A DNA stretch of 64,000 bases from a virus. Within the stretch, counting starts at the first letter, position 1; every line of letters begins with the position of its first letter. Positions 60,752 through 64,000 of the stretch are shown here, piece after piece. A program made the position numbers and the translations under genes. Under the pieces are notes generated by a model. The model ran no database searches. It was not told the origin of the DNA and saw only the letters and a list, made by a program, of their open reading frames with translations. The stretch lies in IMG/VR virus record IMGVR_UViG_3300033146_005954, positions 1 to 64,000 of that record; one strand, written 5' to 3'.

Positions 60752-60907
60752 ATGATAGTTTTGAAAAAAAGAGTAAGAGTATCAAGGCACATAAGATCTA
60801 CAAAAAACAGAATTTTATTAAATCCTGTAAGATATAGAACTATAAAAAAGACTGTAAGTTTTCAAGAAATGTTAGTTCTATTAAATCAAGGGTATTCTTT
60901 TAAATAA
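60752..60907 (+). CDS. Small basic early protein, paralogue B (51 aa)
   Basis: MIVLKKRVRVSRHIRSTKNR ... KTVSFQEMLVLLNQGYSFK, a divergent duplicate of the ORF at 60494. AAAGGGGAAAAT before the ATG, the same ribosome site as paralogue A. Confidence 0.6.
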   Translation: MIVLKKRVRVSRHIRSTKNRILLNPVRYRTIKKTVSFQEMLVLLNQGYSFK

Positions 60908-61049
60908 AGATTTTTCCCTATTAGCTATATAATTTATTATGATAGTGTTACTTTCAAAAGTAAAATAGGGAATAAATATTATAAAATATAATACTTAACA
61001 TAACAGTATAGAATATTATATAGTATTTTAACAATATAAAAAAAAGTAG

Positions 61050-61314
61050 TTGACAAAATAATTTATTTTTTGATATAATGAATTATTAAAAAATGTTTTT
61101 ATTAGTTTTTACATTATTAAAAATTAACCATAGACTACTAAAAAGTAGTTGACAAAATGATTTAATAAATTGTATAATGAATTATTAAAAAATGTTTTTA
61201 TTAGTTTTTACATTATTAAAAAATGTTTTTATTAGTTTTTACATTATTAAAAATTAACCATAGACTACTAAAAAGTAGTTGACAAAATGATTTAATAAAT
61301 TGTATAATGAATTA
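61050..61314 (+). repeat. Tandem early-promoter repeats (three promoters)
   Basis: Promoters at 61050-61079, 61149-61178 and 61279-61308, each AAAAAGTAG-TTGACA-18 bp-TATAAT. A 64-bp block (61121-61184) recurs exactly at 61251-61314 (130-bp period). Between them ATTAAAAAATGTTTTTATTA with a following TTTTTACATTATT is repeated three times. 60908-61389 has no gene; AATAGGGA/TCCCTATT arms flank 60913-60972, and ATCATAC-ATA-GTATGAT lies at about 61346-61362. Confidence 0.8.
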
Positions 61315-61389
61315 AGATTATATCCGGATATGATCTTAAAAAAAATCATACATAGTATGATAAAAAAATATATTCTATAGGGGAATAAC

Positions 61390-61842
61390 ATGGAAGATTT
61401 TAACGCAAAGAAAGATCAGGTAGTAAATGACATTACAGAAATTTTTGCTAATATGAGCATTGAAGAAATTGATATCTTGAATAAAGCAATAAGAACTGAA
61501 GCAACTGCTGCAAAAAAAGCAATTAGAGCTGAAATTAAAGCAGTTGAAAAAGCTGAAAAGCTTGCTGAAAGAGAAAAGGTATCTTCCGAAAATAAAGAGA
61601 ACCTTGATAAAATTGAAGAGGGAACTTCTCTTACAATTTTGACCGGTTCTGGTAAGAATGTTGAAGAAGTAACAGGAACCTTTGTTAAAATGACAGAGAA
61701 GAGATTTACTGTTCTTGTCGATGGAAGTAAAAAGTCTGTAATGTTTCATAGACTTGTGTCTATAAATGAAGCAATTACAGAAGTATCTGAAAATGATACT
61801 TTTATTGATGACTCTGAAGATGATCTTGAAATAGCTCTATAA
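61390..61842 (+). CDS. Early acidic/coiled-coil protein (150 aa)
   Basis: 150 aa. Helical first half (IEEIDILNKAIRTEATAAKK), then a small beta domain (GTSLTILTGSGKNVEEVTGT FVKM region) and a very acidic end (DDSEDDLEIAL). TAGGGGAATAAC precedes it. Driven by three stacked promoters, so probably abundant early. More G/C-rich codon choice than its neighbours. Not recognised. Confidence 0.6.
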   Translation: MEDFNAKKDQVVNDITEIFANMSIEEIDILNKAIRTEATAAKKAIRAEIKAVEKAEKLAEREKVSSENKENLDKIEEGTSLTILTGSGKNVEEVTGTFVKMTEKRFTVLVDGSKKSVMFHRLVSINEAITEVSENDTFIDDSEDDLEIAL

Positions 61843-61853
61843 AAAATATGGTT

Positions 61854-61887
61854 TAGTAGTTCCATTCTAAAAACTACTACGTTTTTT
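61854..61887 (+). terminator. Terminator
   Basis: TAGTAGTT (61854-61861) pairs with AACTACTA (61872-61879), followed by CG and T6. Confidence 0.7.
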
Positions 61888-61902
61888 AAAAAAGGTTTTA
61901 AA

Positions 61903-62040
61903 ATGAATTTATCAGCAAGTGAAATTAAAAAAAAAGAATGGTTGAAGAAAAAACTGACTGATAATGAAAGATTATCTATTATTATTAGTCAAGAAAAAAA
62001 GGATAAAAAATGGATTTTAGAAAAATTAAAAATGAAATAA
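61903..62040 (+). CDS. Small basic protein (45 aa)
   Basis: MNLSASEIKKKEWLKKKLTD to WILEKLKMK. It overlaps the next start. AAAGGTTTTAAA is a weak ribosome site. Not recognised. Confidence 0.4.
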   Translation: MNLSASEIKKKEWLKKKLTDNERLSIIISQEKKDKKWILEKLKMK

Positions 62041-62381
62041 TGTTAAAATCATTTGAAAAATTTTTAGAAAACGATTCTTTAAGATTAGGACAGTGTGTAT
62101 ATATAGTAGCTCAATCTAAGTTTTTTAGTGAAGTATGTTCTATCTTAACAGAAGATGACTGTTTTTATGATGATAATAAAATAGACTTATTTTTTAAAAA
62201 ATTAGAAAATAAAATAAGTGAAAATAAAGTAAGTGATATAAAAAACTTTTATGAAGCCGTTTTATACAAAATAGCTTATAATGATTTATATGAAAGAGGC
62301 CTTTTTTTACCTATGGACGATTTTGATGAAAGAGTAAAAAAAGAAGTTTTATACTATAAAACTTCTTTTTTAGAGGAATAA
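62010..62381 (+). CDS. Hypothetical protein (123 aa)
   Basis: 123 aa, helical and acidic. AAAGGATAAAAA sets the ATG at 62010; an alternative ATG at 62040 lies in TAATG of the small ORF. Contains LGQCVYIVAQSKFFSEVCSI. Unrecognised early gene. Confidence 0.5.
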   Translation: MDFRKIKNEIMLKSFEKFLENDSLRLGQCVYIVAQSKFFSEVCSILTEDDCFYDDNKIDLFFKKLENKISENKVSDIKNFYEAVLYKIAYNDLYERGLFLPMDDFDERVKKEVLYYKTSFLEE

Positions 62382-62384
62382 AAA

Positions 62385-62777
62385 ATGAAATTAAAATTTT
62401 CTTTAGATAATATAAATTATGAATATGAATTAAATCTTCCAGAAAAATATAATTTAGTTAATGAAGATTGTTTAACAGAAGAAATATTAGAAAATATGAA
62501 TATTGAAAAAACATGTGATATAGGATTTAATTTTGAACCTGTATTAAAAATGGACGATAATATAAAATATATTTTATATGATTATAATAATCCAGATTAT
62601 TTTCTGAAAACTTCTACTAAAAATTTTGAAGAATCAAAAAAAGATTTTGTAAAATATATTTTATATGATTATGATGATCAAAATTATGTTGATTATACTA
62701 TGGTAGATGTCAAAACTTTTGAAACAAAAACTTTGAATGTTACTGTAAGAAAAGATATAGACATTGAAGTAATATAA
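62385..62777 (+). CDS. Hypothetical acidic protein (130 aa) with an internal repeat
   Basis: 130 aa. ILYDYNNPDYFLKTSTKNFE and ILYDYDDQNYVDYTMVDVKT are a clear internal duplication about 32 residues apart (nt 62571 and 62655 share ATATTTTATATGATTATRAT). The N terminus is MKLKFSLDNINYEYELNLPE. Unknown function. Confidence 0.5.
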   Translation: MKLKFSLDNINYEYELNLPEKYNLVNEDCLTEEILENMNIEKTCDIGFNFEPVLKMDDNIKYILYDYNNPDYFLKTSTKNFEESKKDFVKYILYDYDDQNYVDYTMVDVKTFETKTLNVTVRKDIDIEVI

Positions 62778-62795
62778 ATAATAAAGGAATAAAGA

Positions 62796-63116
62796 ATGGA
62801 CATAGATACAATTTTTTACAATTTCAAAAATAATATAGAAGTATTATTTAATCATGTTATGTATTGTGATAAAAATGATACTTTTTCAAGCACAATCTCT
62901 TCAATTGAAAAAGATAAAAAAGATTATATTATTTATGACAGTAAATATGAAAATGTCCATAGAATAGAAGAAATAACAGAAAATAATAAAACTTCTATTT
63001 TGATTGAAATAAATGATATAAAAAATATAGATATAGAAAATACCTTAAAAAATATAGAAAACACTTTAAAAATAAATTGTATTGATTTTAGTAAAGTAAT
63101 AAGGGTAGATGAATGA
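62796..63116 (+). CDS. Hypothetical protein (106 aa)
   Basis: 106 aa, acidic, ending with a near repeat NIENTLKNIENTLKIN. AAAGGAATAAAGA before the ATG, coupled to the next gene by ATGA. Unrecognised. Confidence 0.5.
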   Translation: MDIDTIFYNFKNNIEVLFNHVMYCDKNDTFSSTISSIEKDKKDYIIYDSKYENVHRIEEITENNKTSILIEINDIKNIDIENTLKNIENTLKINCIDFSKVIRVDE

Positions 63117-63304
63117 AAAAAAATATAAAAGAAATAATCATGGAAAGAGATAATTTAACAGAAAAAGAGGCTGATAATTTAATTTCAAAAGCTCAAGATC
63201 AATTTGATATTTATTTACAAGAAGATGATACGGAAGGTATGGAAAATATTTGTCAAGAATATTTTAATTTAGAACCGGATTATTTAATGGAATTCATGTT
63301 ATGA
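63113..63304 (+). CDS. Small acidic helical protein (63 aa)
   Basis: MKKNIKEIIMERDNLTEKEA followed by DNLISKAQDQFDIYLQED. A helix-turn-helix-shaped acidic protein resembling small phage proteins of pattern DN.TE.EA...I. Coupled by ATGA to the RNA ligase gene. Function unknown. Confidence 0.55.
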   Translation: MKKNIKEIIMERDNLTEKEADNLISKAQDQFDIYLQEDDTEGMENICQEYFNLEPDYLMEFML

Positions 63305-64000
63305 AAAAATCTATTTTTGAAGTTATATATAATAAATCATTTGATGAAATAAAAAATATAGTAACTAAAGAACCATATTTTTTTAAAACAGATGAAACAG
63401 AAGATTTATTTTTATTAAAATATGATCAAATAAAAACTGACATGAATTATCTTGCAAGTAGGCAAAGTAGGGGAATAATATTTGAAAAACAAACTAATAA
63501 ATTAGTTTGTTATCCATTTGATAAATTTTTTAATTATGGAGAACTTTTAGCCGATAAAATAGATTTTAAAAAAGCCTCTATTTTAGAAAAAGTGGATGGT
63601 TCAATAATTAAAGTTTTTTATTATAAAAAATGGTGTGTTGCTACAAATGGGAAAATTGACGCTTTTACAACAATTTTACAAAATGACACAATTTTTAAAA
63701 ATTTTGGAGAGCTGTTTATTGAAGCAATGAGTAAAGTAAATCTTAATTTATTTGATAATTTGAACAAAAATAACACATATTTGTTTGAATTAACTTCCCC
63801 TTATAATAGAGTTGTTGTTCCTTATAAAGATATTAAAATAACACATACAGGAACAAGAAATAATATAACTTTAAAAGAAATAGAAGAGGATATAGGAGTT
63901 GAAAAACCGAAAAAATATTTTTTTAATTCATTTGATGATATTTTAAAAAATGTTGAAAAATTACCATATAATAAAGAAGGATATGTTTTATTAGAAAATT
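63301..64000 (+). CDS. rnlA: RNA ligase, T4 Rnl1-like (partial, runs off the end)
   Basis: 233 residues visible. YLASRQSRGIIFEKQTNKLV precedes the active-site motif LEKVDGSIIKVFYY with nucleophile K97 (KxDG). YLFELTSPYNRVVVPY is motif IIIa/IV-like (FE). GYVLLEN is the beginning of motif V (EG.V). Order and spacing fit the Rnl1 family, which reseals tRNAs cut by host anticodon nucleases after PNK treatment. Confidence 0.85.
   Translation, partial: MKKSIFEVIYNKSFDEIKNIVTKEPYFFKTDETEDLFLLKYDQIKTDMNYLASRQSRGIIFEKQTNKLVCYPFDKFFNYGELLADKIDFKKASILEKVDGSIIKVFYYKKWCVATNGKIDAFTTILQNDTIFKNFGELFIEAMSKVNLNLFDNLNKNNTYLFELTSPYNRVVVPYKDIKITHTGTRNNITLKEIEEDIGVEKPKKYFFNSFDDILKNVEKLPYNKEGYVLLEN

Overview
The window is part of the genome of a very AT-rich, tailed, T4-like (myovirus-type) bacteriophage. 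Recognisable T4-type core genes include a gp26-like baseplate protein, gp32, uvsX, uvsW, a gp31-like co-chaperonin, a gp19-like tail tube, gp47/gp46, a gp55-like late sigma factor, an RNase H/FEN-type exonuclease, gp61-like primase, gp41-like helicase, a gp23/gp24-type capsid protein, polynucleotide kinase and RNA ligase 1. The replisome is mixed: the polymerase is a bacterial-type DnaE (Pol III alpha) in three polypeptides, and the ligase is NAD-dependent LigA. Strong TTGACA/TATAAT promoters, GGAG-type Shine-Dalgarno sites, frequent TTG starts and extreme AT content point to a low-GC bacterial host (Clostridia-, Fusobacteria- or Brachyspira-like). The host is inferred, not shown. TGA, TAG and TAA are all used as stops. 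I saw no tRNA genes, integrase or CRISPR array.

Layout. 0-5 kb: broken tail-fibre remnant, a late DHH-domain protein, two internal-protein-like genes with T4-like capsid-targeting N termini, and a holin-like pair. 4.9-6.2 kb: a large non-coding region with palindromes, ATTGGAGAT iterons, a structured RNA ending in a terminator, tandem hairpins and a 45-bp tandem repeat. 6.2-17.3 kb: gp26-like (candidate +1 frameshift), HNH endonuclease, gp32, uvsX fractured by a split intein, gp31-like, uvsW invaded by an endonuclease gene, and two virion-type proteins. 17.3-27.4 kb: hsp20, endonucleases, tail tube, gp47/gp46 and an LEA-like acidic internal protein. 27.5-33.1 kb: dnaE pieces (one intein) with a gp55-like sigma between the pieces. 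33-46 kb: exonuclease, FtsZ/tubulin-like GTPase, HPRT, PurA, primase, deformylase, resolvase, an HExxH protein and helicase. 46-58.9 kb: methyltransferase, RlaP-like nucleotidyltransferase, LigA, vWA + second PurA-like enzyme, capsid protein, PC4-like protein, PNK and a second DHH enzyme. 58.9-64 kb: iteron repeats, arrays of early promoters, small early proteins and an RNA ligase running off the end.

Two transcription programmes can be read directly. Early-type promoters (TTGACA, 17 or 18 bp, TATAAT) precede replication and hypothetical genes. A separate motif, TGTAAAGRTAAATA-like and placed just before the Shine-Dalgarno, precedes the capsid protein, tail tube, internal proteins and other presumed virion genes on both strands. 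I interpret it as the phage's late promoter, probably read by the gp55-like sigma.

Mobile elements are dense: five endonuclease-like proteins built of repeated zinc modules (DUF723-type) plus a Vsr/DUF559-like nuclease domain, one HNH protein, two GIY-YIG-like proteins, one full intein and one split intein. Several insertions left visible duplications, namely the gp32 leader, the uvsW 3' end and the endonuclease promoter.
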